The translations under genes and the position numbers were made by a program. From the NCBI GenBank assembly GCA_031763025.1, contig JASSKH010000020.1, positions 11,793,547 to 11,857,546 of the forward strand: DNA of 64,000 bases, read 5' to 3'. Positions 36,001 to 44,032 of this stretch are shown here, one piece after another; within the stretch, counting starts at the first letter, position 1; each line of letters starts with the position of its first letter. The DNA comes from Macrocystis pyrifera (lineage: Eukaryota > Sar > Phaeophyceae > Laminariales > Laminariaceae). A model generated the notes under the pieces. That model searched no databases. It was given only the letters and a program-made list of their open reading frames with translations, and was not told the origin of the DNA.

Positions 36001-39000
36001 GAGATGGCATCCTATAATATGATAAAGAACAGTGTAGTGGGGACTCGTGCGACGATAGGAGTAACAGTGTTGTAGCCGGGGTTAGGAACTACTAGAGCAA
36101 GATAAAATACTACCACGGTTTTGTCCACAAAGATTTGGGCATGTATGTCTAGGCCACGCGATCGAGTATCAAGTTCTCTTTTCGCTAGTTTGCTGAAGCA
36201 ATTTTTTGGCCTGAAGGCTGAGCTATTAGTAAAGGGCTCCTCGAATGAGGACAACAAGCAAGAATGCGTTACACCACTCCTGCGTTACGTGGCTCAGTGA
36301 TGACTCCTACGCCGGATCGTGTCGAGGGCACAGTTGGGTAGAGAGCCTGGAACCACACACACAACCCTCATGTATTTATCGCGGCAAAGGGACAGTCGCA
36401 ACACGAGTTAACGCACCGGTCAGCTGAAGACCTTGTCGTTGTGAGCCACAGCACCACTGAGATCCCTCGCGATCTGCGGGATGGGGGAGGGGGGGGGGAG
36501 AGGGGGGTCGACTGGCATGGTTGATGGGTCAATATCAGGAGTTATCCTGCAAACGAAAACAAACCTAAGTCTGTGATGCACTTCTGAGTGCACTGTGGCA
36601 CCAAATGCTAAAATTATTGAGGCTATTATCCGGGGGGCGTGTGATCCATTGTTTTTCGCTACCGCGCTAAGACCACTGGATCGAGTGGTTCTGTGCCCCA
36701 CGCAGAGTCGAAAAGAAAACATATTTTTGTTGACGTGCAGCGCAGACAACAATACTGTGGCGACGGATATCGCGAAACGAAAAGGATTAAAGGCACAACG
36801 AGGACTGCGAAAAAATCAGGGTAGTTCCTCGGCCAAGCAGCACTGAACAACTGAAGAACGAGTACCGGAAAGTGACCCCCTAAACTGTCCCCCTATCGCA
36901 ACTGGAATCTGAATAATTGACCCCTTACGACAGCAGGACTCCGATATTGACCCCCTACTTTACTCCAAATATGTCAGGAGACAGAATTTTCTTACAGTCG
37001 AGTGGATGTAAGCTGACCATGTCATGTATGTACCATGTGAGTTAAATGTGGTGAAGAGAGTGAAAGAGTGCTCAGGAAAATCGTTTTCTTATACCGGGTA
37101 CCCTGGTGCGTATTTTCCCAGGAAAATCGTCATTTTTTATAAATTCCACTACGCACACCATACCCAACTTGACATGAACCGCACTCTTCCGTACGTTCCA
37201 GCTCATCATCAACGTAGCCTGAGAAGCAGTAGTCACCCTGCCCTATACTGTATTATGATTCTCACGTTCGAGCACGAGCTCCTTCTCCCGAAATCGCCGC
37301 TGAACCGCGCCGCCATGATCAGGCGCTGCTTGCAATATCCAAAAAGCTCGCTCGGAACGATCGGTCTTACTGCCCTTCGACAGGCCTGCTAGGGCTGTCA
37401 CGATTCTGGCCGATGTCCTCGCTTCCTCTTCCACTTTGTCCTGTGAGTCCAGGAGCCCGTGCATGATGGCGCTCTCGGCATCGACCATGTGTAGCTGCAT
37501 TACCAAAGGGATCTCCGCCTAGGTCACGATCATGGCCATCATCAGCATCATCATCAGCATCGTCAACGTTATCATCATGAGCAGCAGCACCACCACCACC
37601 ATCACCATCGTGATCACCATCAGCATGCTGCTAAACAACAACACCCACTGTTTGCAAGTACTTTCTTGGGTGGCTTCCCTCGGTTCTCTGGTATGTTGTG
37701 TCGGGAGTGTTGCATGGTTAGTCGCAGGAGATCGGAGAGGCGGTAAAGGTATCGCTCACCTCCAGTTGTTGGAAAACGCTAACGACCTTAGCCTGCGGAG
37801 GAAGCTATTTACACGACCTCCTGAGGCTAAAGTGGCGAGGGTAACTCATTGCTTGCATCCTTTACCTTACCGGTTATATCGAGAATATGTTAGAGGGTCG
37901 CTACTACTATGTGCCAGACAAATATTATTATCGCTCTAACCCCAAACGTGAGTCAATCAGACCAAAATAACCCCATGGCTATTAATAGCGTCATTTCCTC
38001 TGTTTTCTACACAGTGCGTGTTAACCGTGTTCTCCAAGAATAAGGGGCTACGTACTAAACGTAGGAGACAAAATCGTAGCTAGTTGTGACCAAGCTCCTA
38101 CGCATGCACGAAATGCACTAAATGCCTCCGAGCCTTGCTGTGGTAGGAGCACAGCAGCACGTTTTGGCCAAATCGTTCCTGGCTGACGGGGCTCCTCAAG
38201 AACACTGACAACATTGCCTGATATTGTTGGAATACCACTGGACTTGTGTTTGACAGCAACACCATCCGTTCTAAACCTAGGCCAATGGGTACAATCTTAT
38301 CGAAAACCTAGACCAACGGTATACTCGTAGGGCTTCGATGCGACAACTAAGTGAACAGGGTCTGAGAGTTGAGGTGCTAGGAACTCGCCCCTGACCGCAG
38401 CATGCGTCCTCCGCAACCAGCAGGGATGCGGGAGGAGAAGGCACATCACCTCTGTTTTTTGTATGATGTCGACGATCTTGGCCAAAAACGCTAGCGACGC
38501 GGTAGCCACGTTCAGGACCCCCGCCACGGTACCGACATCATCCGCCAGAAAGGTAATGACCAGCTGGGGCAAGTCTTCGAAGGCCACGTTCAGCGACAGC
38601 TGCAGCCGCAGAGGAAAGTGCTCCAGATAGCCCAGCACCGCCGCCGCGCCGCTCTCCTGTTTCACCCCTAGCGCTCCACCGAAGATCTTGTCGAAGAGGG
38701 GAACCATCAGCCGACACCCCATCTCTACGACATGCCCCTCTGTGGTGTGCATGAACCACAGCAGCGTCCCAAGCAGGGCGAACACCAGTCCTATTTTCTG
38801 CAGCGAGTCCCCCGCCTTCGCAAGATCGTACGTGTAATAATACCAGTCGGCCACCACGTCAATATCCGCGATGGAAGAAGACACCACCGCCCAGACATCC
38901 AGCTTGCGTCGGATAATTCTGCGCTTCAAGAACTGCGTGTGCTCCAAATCTTTGCCCTGGACTGTTTCCGGAAGCCCCGGGGGCTGGGATGGTGCTAGCC

Positions 39001-39099
39001 CAAGCAGTTGGCTGAGTTCTCCTTGGTGGTGCAGGTACATGGCCGCTAGGTACAGAGACCGTAGCATCTTAAACTGGTGTAGGTTGCCTTCTGTGGAAC
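20952..39099 (-). CDS. Multi-exon membrane/LRR protein gene (overall span)
   Basis: Minus-strand gene model assembled by eye. A membrane-domain exon (38450-39099) and a linker exon (37266-37518) are followed by a 57-bp exon and nine 72-bp exons, each encoding one 24-residue plant-type LRR (GxIPxxLGxLxALxxLxLSxNxLTG). Exon ends match in phase: the membrane exon ends phase 0, the linker ends phase 1, and all LRR exons are phase 1-1. Known family context: brown algae carry large LRR protein families whose single-repeat exons are shuffled, proposed to act in pathogen recognition. Role here is inferred. The true start, the 3' end and possible missed exons in the 4.9-kb intron 25290-30208 remain open. 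Introns are 0.5-4.9 kb and full of repeats. Confidence 0.65.
21024..22321. other. Intronic DNA without recognised features
   Basis: Intron on the minus strand. 22000-22140 holds a loose repetition of CAGGACTGAGGTCTCG / CAGGATTGAAGTCTCG-type strings. No exon-like sequence found. Confidence 0.4.
22322..22912. repeat. GATC-rich 9-bp tandem repeat (intronic)
   Basis: About 590 bp of GATCATCTA and GATCATGTG units and variants. Because the unit is a multiple of three, open frames run through it on both strands (Asp-His-Leu/Val on plus, Asp-Asp-Leu/Pro-His on minus). These are not treated as genes. It lies in the intron between two LRR exons. Confidence 0.95.
23178..23249 (-). CDS. LRR exon (72 bp)
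   Basis: Acceptor CTATGCAG, donor GTGAGT. Encodes GVPKSLGILAALQTLYISRN then DLTG, phase 1-1. Matches the consensus LRR with Tyr in place of the usual Asp. Confidence 0.85.
23648..23675. repeat. (TA)n microsatellite
   Basis: Perfect alternating AT run in the intron. Confidence 0.9.
23861..23975 (+). mobile_element. MITE family A, complete copy (intronic)
   Basis: TATTACGGAGGTCCATAG at one end and ACTATTATGGTCCCACGTAA at the other, with the family interior. Lies in the intron between two LRR exons. Confidence 0.85.
24429..24500 (-). CDS. LRR exon (72 bp)
   Basis: Acceptor GTTTTTCCAG (good pyrimidine tract), donor GTGAGG. Encodes GEIPTELSGLVALQSLDLSG then NMLTG. Phase 1-1, close to the family consensus. 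Confidence 0.9.
24667..24800. repeat. GATC-rich degenerate repeat (intronic)
   Basis: AGATCATACAGATCATAAAG, then a TGATCTATTTGATTTATATG style repeat, 167 bp upstream (in gene sense) of the neighbouring LRR exon. Confidence 0.65.
25218..25289 (-). CDS. LRR exon (72 bp)
   Basis: Acceptor TTGCACAG, donor GTGAGG. Encodes GIPTELGRLTALLILDLSNN then RLSG, phase 1-1. Textbook plant-type LRR. Confidence 0.9.
25456..25590. repeat. GATA/GATC-rich degenerate repeat (intronic)
   Basis: Repeated AGATAGAT, AGATCAGATAGATC and GAACAGATA strings about 167 bp upstream (in gene sense) of the LRR exon at 25218-25289. Confidence 0.7.
25591..26876. other. Intronic DNA; short CCCGAA tandem
   Basis: 25955-25982 has CCGAACCCGAACCCGAACCC, a 6-bp repeat resembling a degenerate telomere unit. 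No exon-like LRR sequence was found. Confidence 0.4.
26877..27236. repeat. Tandem duplication, unit about 175 bp
   Basis: Two consecutive copies share TTTCGTTGCATAAATTGCTG, GAGCGTGTGGTTCACT, GTATATATG and TCCGTATGGGGGACA in the same order. Lies in the long intron 25290-30208. Confidence 0.9.
27237..27718. other. Unclassified open frame region
   Basis: A plus-strand frame 27187-27543 contains TTVVFAVATLRVYRRIG. A similar string VVASAVATLRGYCAI occurs about 450 bp on (27865-27905). This suggests a local duplication, perhaps of former coding DNA. Not recognised. Confidence 0.25.
27719..27860. repeat. Tandem duplication, unit about 75 bp
   Basis: GGTGGACT(A/C)AGCCCTCGTT is followed by ACTCGTGCTACACCTCTCAC in both copies. 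The plus frame gives a repeated SFTRATPLT. Confidence 0.9.
28209..28390 (-). other. Unidentified coding-like open segment
   Basis: A minus-strand frame ends at a stop near 28209 and reads SYVGRNARRDYTIMHDTRTA, then RLYDMVSNPVALSVMAND. Composition is protein-like, without repeats, but no start or acceptor is clear. It sits in an LRR-gene intron, so could be a captured gene fragment or a chance frame. Confidence 0.25.
28419..28857 (+). other. Unidentified 146-codon open segment
   Basis: Plus frame without an ATG at the start. It includes LKLFQFVAKTATCIPVIPPS, KTLKGWRRVVTVGSHPHVYG and ends LQRLVQAEFNEF...FGRQVIQN. Varied composition makes it more protein-like than its neighbours. Not recognised; possibly a transposon relic on the opposite strand to the host gene. 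Confidence 0.3.
28858..30208. other. Intronic DNA without recognised features
   Basis: 29790-29830 is A/G-rich (AAAAACGGAAAAGGAAGAAA). Open frames on both strands are motif-free. Confidence 0.4.
30209..30280 (-). CDS. LRR exon (72 bp)
   Basis: Acceptor CTTTTTTCCCAG (strong), donor GTGAGA. Encodes GEIPKELSNLRALQTLDLSR then NELTG. Phase 1-1; the closest match here to the family consensus. Confidence 0.92.
30545..30625. mobile_element. Repeat family C (inverted-repeat element), partial copy
   Basis: Contains CCCCCTTGCACAATGTAGAC and GTGGTGAGACGCTGAACAAT, matching the left arm of the element at 39540-39755. Confidence 0.6.
30764..30835 (-). pseudogene. Broken LRR exon (72 bp, internal stop)
   Basis: The splice sites are positioned as in the other exons (acceptor GCAAG, donor GTGCGA), and the length is exactly 72 bp. 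The CCAACAGAGCTGAGCAGG core is clearly LRR. One base is missing near the 5' end and one is extra before CTGTCAGGCAAC, so the expected phase hits TGA at codon six. The acceptor is also weak (AAG rather than CAG). Since its neighbours are phase 1-1, skipping it keeps the frame. Confidence 0.75.
31150..31325. mobile_element. Repeat family C, diverged copy
   Basis: TGCTACATTGTTCGGTGCCT then CCACAACTATTGTTCTACGC and CCGGCCACCTTTGC align with the right arm of the copy at 39540-39755, in the same order. Confidence 0.65.
31326..31904. other. Intronic DNA without recognised features
   Basis: A minus frame near 31590-31650 reads LPDDITTLRALSF, faintly LRR-like, but has no splice sites of the family type. 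Confidence 0.3.
31911..31934. repeat. Long poly-C run
   Basis: An uninterrupted C homopolymer of about 24 nt in the intron. Several other G/C homopolymers of more than 10 nt occur (16976, 19797, 39519, 50284). Confidence 0.9.
32393..32464 (-). CDS. LRR exon (72 bp)
   Basis: Acceptor CCTTCACAG, donor GTGAGG. Encodes GIPTQLGSLTALHSINLSRN then ALTG. Phase 1-1. Confidence 0.9.
32490..32560. repeat. GATC-rich degenerate repeat (intronic)
   Basis: CGGATCAGATTAGACCAGAT then CAGATCCGATCAACT, beginning only about 25 bp upstream (in gene sense) of an LRR exon. Confidence 0.6.
33155..33226 (-). CDS. LRR exon (72 bp)
   Basis: Acceptor GGACACAG, donor GTGCGT. Encodes GEVPGELGRLVALKTLDLSF then NHLTG. 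Phase 1-1. Confidence 0.9.
33415..33527 (+). mobile_element. MITE family A, complete copy (intronic)
   Basis: TACGGGGGATTATAGTAAAT at one end, CACTATGGTCCCCCGTAA at the other, with the family interior. In an LRR-gene intron. Confidence 0.88.
33528..34780. other. Intronic DNA without recognised features
   Basis: A 118-codon plus frame (33600-33956) has ordinary composition but no known motif. 34020-34400 is AT-rich. Confidence 0.35.
34781..34852 (-). CDS. LRR exon (72 bp), first canonical repeat
   Basis: Acceptor TATGCGCAG, donor GTAAAA. Encodes DIPPQLGILTKLTGLRISKL then NMTG. Phase 1-1. More diverged than the later repeats, as end repeats often are. Confidence 0.85.
34853..36416. other. Intronic DNA; one Arg/His-rich open frame
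   Basis: A plus frame near 35805-35950 reads MRRLAEHLTENRAWRKQCHP, with ordinary codon make-up but no recognised domain. No LRR exon was seen here. Confidence 0.3.
36417..36473 (-). CDS. Short 57-bp exon, phase 1-1, ending LTG
   Basis: Acceptor ATCCCGCAG follows a very strong C/T tract (complement of 36480-36512); donor GTGCGT. Fifty-seven bp is 19 codons. In phase 1 it reads REGSQWCCGSQRQGLQLTG, ending like LRR exons. It may encode the N-terminal cap junction or be a shortened LRR exon. It preserves the frame from the linker exon to the first canonical LRR. Confidence 0.4.
36480..36512 (-). promoter_or_regulatory. Strong polypyrimidine tract before exon 36417-36473
   Basis: On the minus strand this is an almost pure C/T run ending in CCCATCCCGCAG, as expected for a 3' splice site. 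Confidence 0.5.
37266..37518 (-). CDS. Linker exon (253 bp) of the LRR gene
   Basis: Acceptor GTGACCTAG, donor GTGAGA. The frame starts in phase 0, matching the end of the membrane exon, and ends in phase 1, matching the LRR exons. It encodes AEIPLVMQLHMVDAESAIMH, then an acidic/basic helical part (LLDSQDKVEEEARTSARIV, RRFREKELVLE). No known domain; the composition suggests a charged helical linker between membrane and LRR parts. Confidence 0.5.
37530..37640. repeat. CAT/ATC trinucleotide-rich repeat
   Basis: Runs of ATCATCAGCATCATCATCAG and CACCACCACC triplets just upstream (in gene sense) of the linker exon. Confidence 0.8.
37641..38449. other. Intronic DNA without recognised features
   Basis: Short repeat F echo near 38190 (CTGACGGGGCTCCTCAA). 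No exon seen. Confidence 0.4.
38450..39099 (-). CDS. Membrane-domain exon of the LRR gene
   Basis: Minus-strand open frame. An ATG lies at 39067-39065, but an in-frame extension back to acceptor candidates (CCCAG at 39100, CACAG at 39091) means it may be internal. The donor is GTGATG after KTE (phase 0). About 215 residues: a hydrophilic start (LHHQGELSQLLG), a basic RRIIRRKLDVW, then DIDVVADWYYY, a clear membrane segment (IGLVFALLGTLLWFM), a second hydrophobic part with EDLPQLVITFL, and a third (VLNVATASLAFLAKIVDII). The D-x(4)-DWYYY and EDLPQL spacing faintly recalls XK-related membrane proteins; this is tentative. It is the best single coding segment in the window by length and composition. 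Confidence 0.7.
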
Positions 39100-39539
39100 C
39101 TGGGTCAGCGTTGTTAAACCCAGGGAATCAACGGCACGAGGAGAGGCAACGCCGCGTGAGAGTTGTGACTCGGCTCATTCTTGGATGTTAGTACAGGTTT
39201 GGGGTCGCAGGCAGGTACATGGCCGCGTCCGCAGCTCGAGTAGATCAACGTGTGCGGAATTGGAGATAGCTGGTGGCAAGGGGGGGAGTTGGCCAAGGAG
39301 CGTAATCTCACCAACCGGTTCTTACGGTGTTTCGCTGTGTCCCGGAATGTAATAACTGCTTGAGTGTTAATGTTAGTAATCTAAACGATCTTTATACTGT
39401 CGGACAGAGCGGTCCATGGCCTCCAAATGCAGGGAACTTGTGCGTCTCAAATTGTTCGATTATTGGGGTAAGTCGGCAGATAGTACGTAACTATCAGAGA
39501 ATCAAGGGCGTGGACAGGGGGGGGGGGGGGGGGAGAGGG
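39100..39539. other. 5' flank or first intron of the LRR gene
   Basis: GCAGGTACATGGCCGC at 39211-39226 repeats 39031-39046 of the membrane exon, a 16-bp direct duplication. No clear upstream exon was found. A G homopolymer lies at 39519-39533. Confidence 0.4.
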
Positions 39540-39755
39540 GCAGCAACAAAGTTTGCTGGGACCCGCCCCTTCCACAATGTGGGCGCAACAACACCGTGGT
39601 GAAGACATTGAACAATGAGGCGCACTATTCGGTATACCGAACTGAGAAGTTGTAGACACCTCGTGTGGGGTTTGCTACATTGTCCGATGTCTCCACAAGT
39701 GTGTTTGCGCCCACATTGTTCAAGGAGGGGCTTCCCCGCCACCTGTGATGATGAT
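39540..39755. mobile_element. Repeat family C, inverted-repeat element
   Basis: Imperfect arms of about 60-70 bp: CCACAATGTGGGCGCAACAA and GTGGTGAAGACATTGAACAA on the left, complemented by CCGATGTCTCCACAAGTGTG and TTTGCGCCCACATTGTTCAA on the right. Non-coding, probably a MITE or foldback element. Related copies are at 30545 and 31150. Confidence 0.75.
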
Positions 39756-39850
39756 GCGTTGGTTCTTCGCAACACCAAACTGTTATTTATACCTATCGAC
39801 ATCCAGCAGGCCCTGTGTTTGTGTCGATTGTATAATCCGATTGGTCTGGA
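39756..39850. repeat. Dispersed repeat E, weak copy
   Basis: GGTTCTTCGCAACACCAAAC then ATCGACATCCAGCAGGCCCT and GTGTTTGTG align loosely with 51880-51940. Confidence 0.5.
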
Positions 39851-41559
39851 TATGTAGTCAGACTTCGCAAGGTGGATCAATGTTTTCGTGTTTTTCCATT
39901 TATTACCATCTGGGCACCACTGATGTGCACTGCTGTAGCGCTTATTCCAATCGAATCAACCAAACTACTTCAGATGGGAAAGGTGTGACCAATCAGACCT
40001 GAATACTTATCGAAAATGGACTAACGGCGTAGGCCCTCTAACGAATAAATCTACTGATTTGTGTCCGACGCTGCGCCACCAAACTCTGGTTTCCCGTCAT
40101 GAAAAGATCGACTAACTGACACACTCATTGCACACATATGGTTCGCAACGACCGGCTTGAATCATCTCTAAGCAATTCAAATTACCTTCGGGTAGCTTAT
40201 TTCCTTCGCACTATAGTGAGAGCATCGCTCCAGTCCTTTACCACCTTTGTGCTTTCGTCAGCTTGTATAATTCCCTTCTCACCATATATTATATTAATAT
40301 TAATAGTCGATTCCAAACGTAATCAAATGTGCGCATATTTCACATTTGAATCCAATTTTTTTCAAACATATTTCTGTGTTCGTTCTTGTTCCTTCGCTGT
40401 GTTCTTCCTATTCGCCTTTTCCCCGCAACCCCGTTTCCCGCTGTATGAGTCTCTCTACTGCAAGCACTGACCTCGAAAGATCCACGCCCTTCTATGTGTG
40501 GTGTGCGTACTGTCGTACAGGCCAGTTATAGTGTATTCGTTCTACTGTAAGCGAAAAGGGGCGCTAGCAAGGTCAAACTGTGGTATGATTTTCGCGCGAA
40601 AACTAGAAATCAGGTATTGTAGCCGTTAGTGTACTGAAGTTAGTGTAGAAGGGACCCTCTTTCGAATCCGAAAACGGGGTCAGAGATTACACGTTTCTTG
40701 AAGGTATTATCAGGAAGCCCTGTGTTGTACCTAGTTCTGCAGCTACAGTAGTAGCCATGCTACGTTTGACTAGCGTCTTAGCTCTACAGTAACAAGTAGG
40801 CTCTCGGACATCCATCAGGTCATCCCTAGAATCCGTCATGGCCGAACGTAAAAATAATACAGCAAGCACCTGGTTCTCGCCCCCATAATTTATTTTTGTT
40901 ACGATATAGCTGCAGCCTGGTTTTGTTCACAAAATAGTTAGACATCAAGTTTGGCGCTTGACGCAGCGGCTGTTTTTGGGTTGTTGCACGGAGCACGGAC
41001 CACCGCCTAGAGAACAATACCCACAGCAGTGCACAGAGCGTGCTTACCTCCAGCTTCCTACAGCACCACAACCAACCCTGCTGCCCAGCAGCAGCCTGTG
41101 CCCTACATTGCTGATCGATAGATCCTAGAGCCAGCTGAAAGGGGATCAGTACACGTACGTTCCTCGCGTTGCATTTTACAGCAGTACTGCTGAATATGCA
41201 GTCGTACCTGTACAAGCTACTCTACTGCTGTAGGAGATCGTGCAAAGTGTTTTAGATTGCGTAAAAAACACGACATGCCAGTTGTACGAGCGCTGTTCTA
41301 GCGTATAGGTTTAAACTGCACTTGCTGGATAACATTTTCGTTTCCGAGGTTCGACTCGCACCATCCTTTTGACTATTTTTGTACCAGAACTACAACAGAG
41401 TACTACAGTAATAATAATACATTCTTCCACACCTTGCTTTTCTGAACGTATACTCGTAATATGATAGAGTACATACATGTTACTTGTGTGTTTTAGCCCA
41501 AATTAAAGAGTTTGCTTTGGGCGCGCTTGCGTGTGGCGTGCGTTCATACCTCAACATTT
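39851..41559. other. No gene recognised
   Basis: A minus frame at 41047-41215 ends in CTGGAG/GTAAGC, a good donor consensus, but the peptide (QAAAGQQGWLWCCRKLE) is not recognised. It could be an upstream exon of the LRR gene; unproven. Confidence 0.3.
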
Positions 41560-42290
41560 CACAGCTACTCCGAATACTTGGGAGTAAAGCAAAGTATGTT
41601 CGAGAAAATACTGCTGCTATTACCGTAGGTACTTCGTACACTCGCAGTATTTCGGGGTTTTTGTACTCGAGATACTGCGAGTACTCGCAGTATTTTGAGG
41701 TTCTGTAGATACTACTGCGTACACTTTCTTCGGGCTGGCACTAATGCGGGGTTCGCTACTGCTGCTGGCATGGATACCGCCTGTTGTGCTTCAAGTATCT
41801 CGGGGTTATGTACCGCGGGTACTACAAGTATACCAGTAAGTACTAGTCTATAGCAGTATTTCGTCCATTGGTAGTGTTCGTACTGCTGCTTCTTCTGCGA
41901 GACTCAGTACTCGCAGTAATGAAATACCCTCAATATATGCCCAGTATACTTACTACTTTCGCTGGAGACAACTTGAGCACTCAAAGCAGTCTGCCAGTAT
42001 TTCGATATAATATTATGCATGACGGCGAATGCTCTCAGTATCTCGAGGTTCTGTATACTGTGCGCATATATTGCCTTTACCCCAAGTGTTTATTATGTCG
42101 TCTTTCGATACTACTGCGGGTACATACTTTAAGCAACCTGTATTCTCGGGGTTCGGTGCTGCTCACACTCTCATTACTCTCAGTATTTGGGCCTTCTCAG
42201 TACTCGCAGTATAGTTTTGCCGCCTGTATTCCAATACTCTCAGTACTCGGACTACGATTTGTTCTCGAGCATCTAAATGTGAACCTTTGA
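41560..42290. repeat. Degenerate repeat of TACTCGCAGTATTT type
   Basis: Strings such as CTCGCAGTATTTCGGGGTT, ACTCGCAGTATTTTGAGGTT, CTCAGTATCTCGAGGTT and CTCAGTATTTGGGCCTT recur every 40-100 bp, often with TACTACTGC(G/T) nearby. Old, irregular array without a gene. Confidence 0.65.
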
Positions 42291-43083
42291 TATTATACCC
42301 TGAGCACCAAGAAACATTTATTTTGGGGGAACATATATACATTATAGTACCAGTATGTATGTATGTATGTGCTGCACATTTTATTACTCAGCCGGTCACA
42401 AAGTATTATGGCGCAACCTCGACCTCGCGCAACGTTTATGTACTTACGAATTAATCGCCGCGAGTCAGCTGGATCAATATACCTCAACTTACCGATATAC
42501 CCTATTATATATTATTATTGTAGTAATTAATGATCCCACACTAATTCCGATCAGCAGTATAATATAGTCTGTCCTCAAAATATGCTGTGTGTGTTCTTCA
42601 CGTTAAAATGATGGGTGGGTGCAGGTAGGTGCTACTTCTAAAAAAGTGTGCAAGGTTTCATACGAGTATAATTATTTCGCTCTTGCGCCACTCCCCTATT
42701 AATACGGCACCTCCCGGAGGGGAACCTTGTACATATATATACATATATATATTCACTCTATATAAGCTGCAGTTTCTATAGATTTCTCAAAGTGTAATTT
42801 CTTACGACAGGGACAATGCTGTTCTGCATATAATTTGTCTGGTACCTGGTAACTGGCTACTCCCCATCGCGCAGGACTCGTTAGTGATCCATTCGCATGA
42901 CATTCTACGCCAATCGCTACTCTGTTCTGCAGCTGGTGCTGTAGCCCATAGTTGATGCGTATCGCTCTCTCAGTAAAAACGTGTGGACACCGTCGACAAC
43001 AGCAGTGAAGGCTCTTCTCGTTAGCTCGGTAGTGACGATGACAATGTTGTGGTAATGATGACGGTATCAAACAAAAAAAAAAA
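42291..43083. other. No gene recognised; AT-rich microsatellites
   Basis: Includes a TATG run at 42355-42370 and a TATATATACATATATATA run near 42733-42752. Confidence 0.4.
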
Positions 43084-43395
43084 TCACCACTTTCACTTTC
43101 CACAGCCCACTCGTAGGAGGTTTTACCCTCGACGATCTTCTGGACAAGCCGTGGTCACAGGTGTCGTCCCTTCTCCCCCCCGGTACGTGCCTTCATTTTT
43201 ATCGCGCATAGGGTTCAGCATTCCCACTGCTCGTCGATTTTCATCGAATGTAGCTAACTCTCGCACTCGCGCTTTCCGCTTATCAATTTTTTATGCAAAG
43301 AAAAAGTCCCTACGAGCATGCACTCGGTGAGATTTGAACCCACGAAATTGATCTTGATAGGCACGCGGATCACCTACCAAGCCACCGGGGACGCC
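43084..43395 (-). mobile_element. tRNA-derived SINE
   Basis: The tRNA-like head is at the high-coordinate end: GGCGTCCCCGGTGGCTTGGT, with A-box-like TGGCTTGGTAGGTG, then B-box-like GTGGGTTCAAATCTCACC. The body matches 45531-45863 in inverse orientation. Outside the low-coordinate end there is an A-run on the plus strand, that is poly-T in element sense, unlike the poly-A of the other copy. Confidence 0.85.
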
Positions 43396-43923
43396 ATCAA
43401 TATTAGAGTACCTGAACGTTTTTTTAACTGCAAATGACGGTACTCATCTGTTCCGGGCAGATGTATAAATAATATTAATACCTGGTAGTCAATACCAGGT
43501 ACCAAGTACGTACCTGGTATGAATGTATGTATGTTTCACAAATCGTCAGAAAAATTCAAGCGCAGGCGGTGTGTATACATGCTTCTTCTGGTTTAGGGTG
43601 GTTGGGTTACGTACAGCAGTGCTATTAATAGCAGTACGGTGGAAGCCCGCAGTCAAAGAAACACTTGATTAAGAAAAATAGGCTCAGATCGGCCCGAACA
43701 ATAAGAAAATTACGTCAAAAGAAACAGTGGGACCAACTCTAAAATCTCACACACACAATAGATTGAGATCAAGGTCGGAAAAATAGGGCGTTGGGACTGG
43801 ACACCAACTTGATGTATCGGGCCCCCACTGCACTAATAGTATTAAGTAGCGCTGCTCCAACGGCTAATACTTCTATCTCCAGGAGCGATATGCCATGCCA
43901 AGCGCTCGACTCACGCTGAACTA
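43396..43923. other. No gene recognised
   Basis: 43480-43520 is dense in the palindromic TACCAGGTAC / TACCTGGTA motif. AT-rich remainder. Confidence 0.4.
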
Positions 43924-44032
43924 TATTTCGGGGGGCCACAGTAGTAAATAGGGCCAAAAATTGTTTGTAAGTAGGTAAATATAAAGGTTTTTGTGTGCAC
44001 CGTAGGTCCTATTTACCGTGGTCCTCCGTAAC
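43924..44032 (-). mobile_element. MITE family A, complete copy
   Basis: GGGGGGCCACAGTAGTAAAT at one end, GGTCCTATTTACCGTGGTCC at the other, with the interior in reverse orientation. Confidence 0.85.

Noticed and set aside
40138..40470. 110-codon hydrophobic plus frame as a membrane protein
   Set aside because: AT-rich, Phe/Ser/Tyr-biased translation typical of non-coding DNA.
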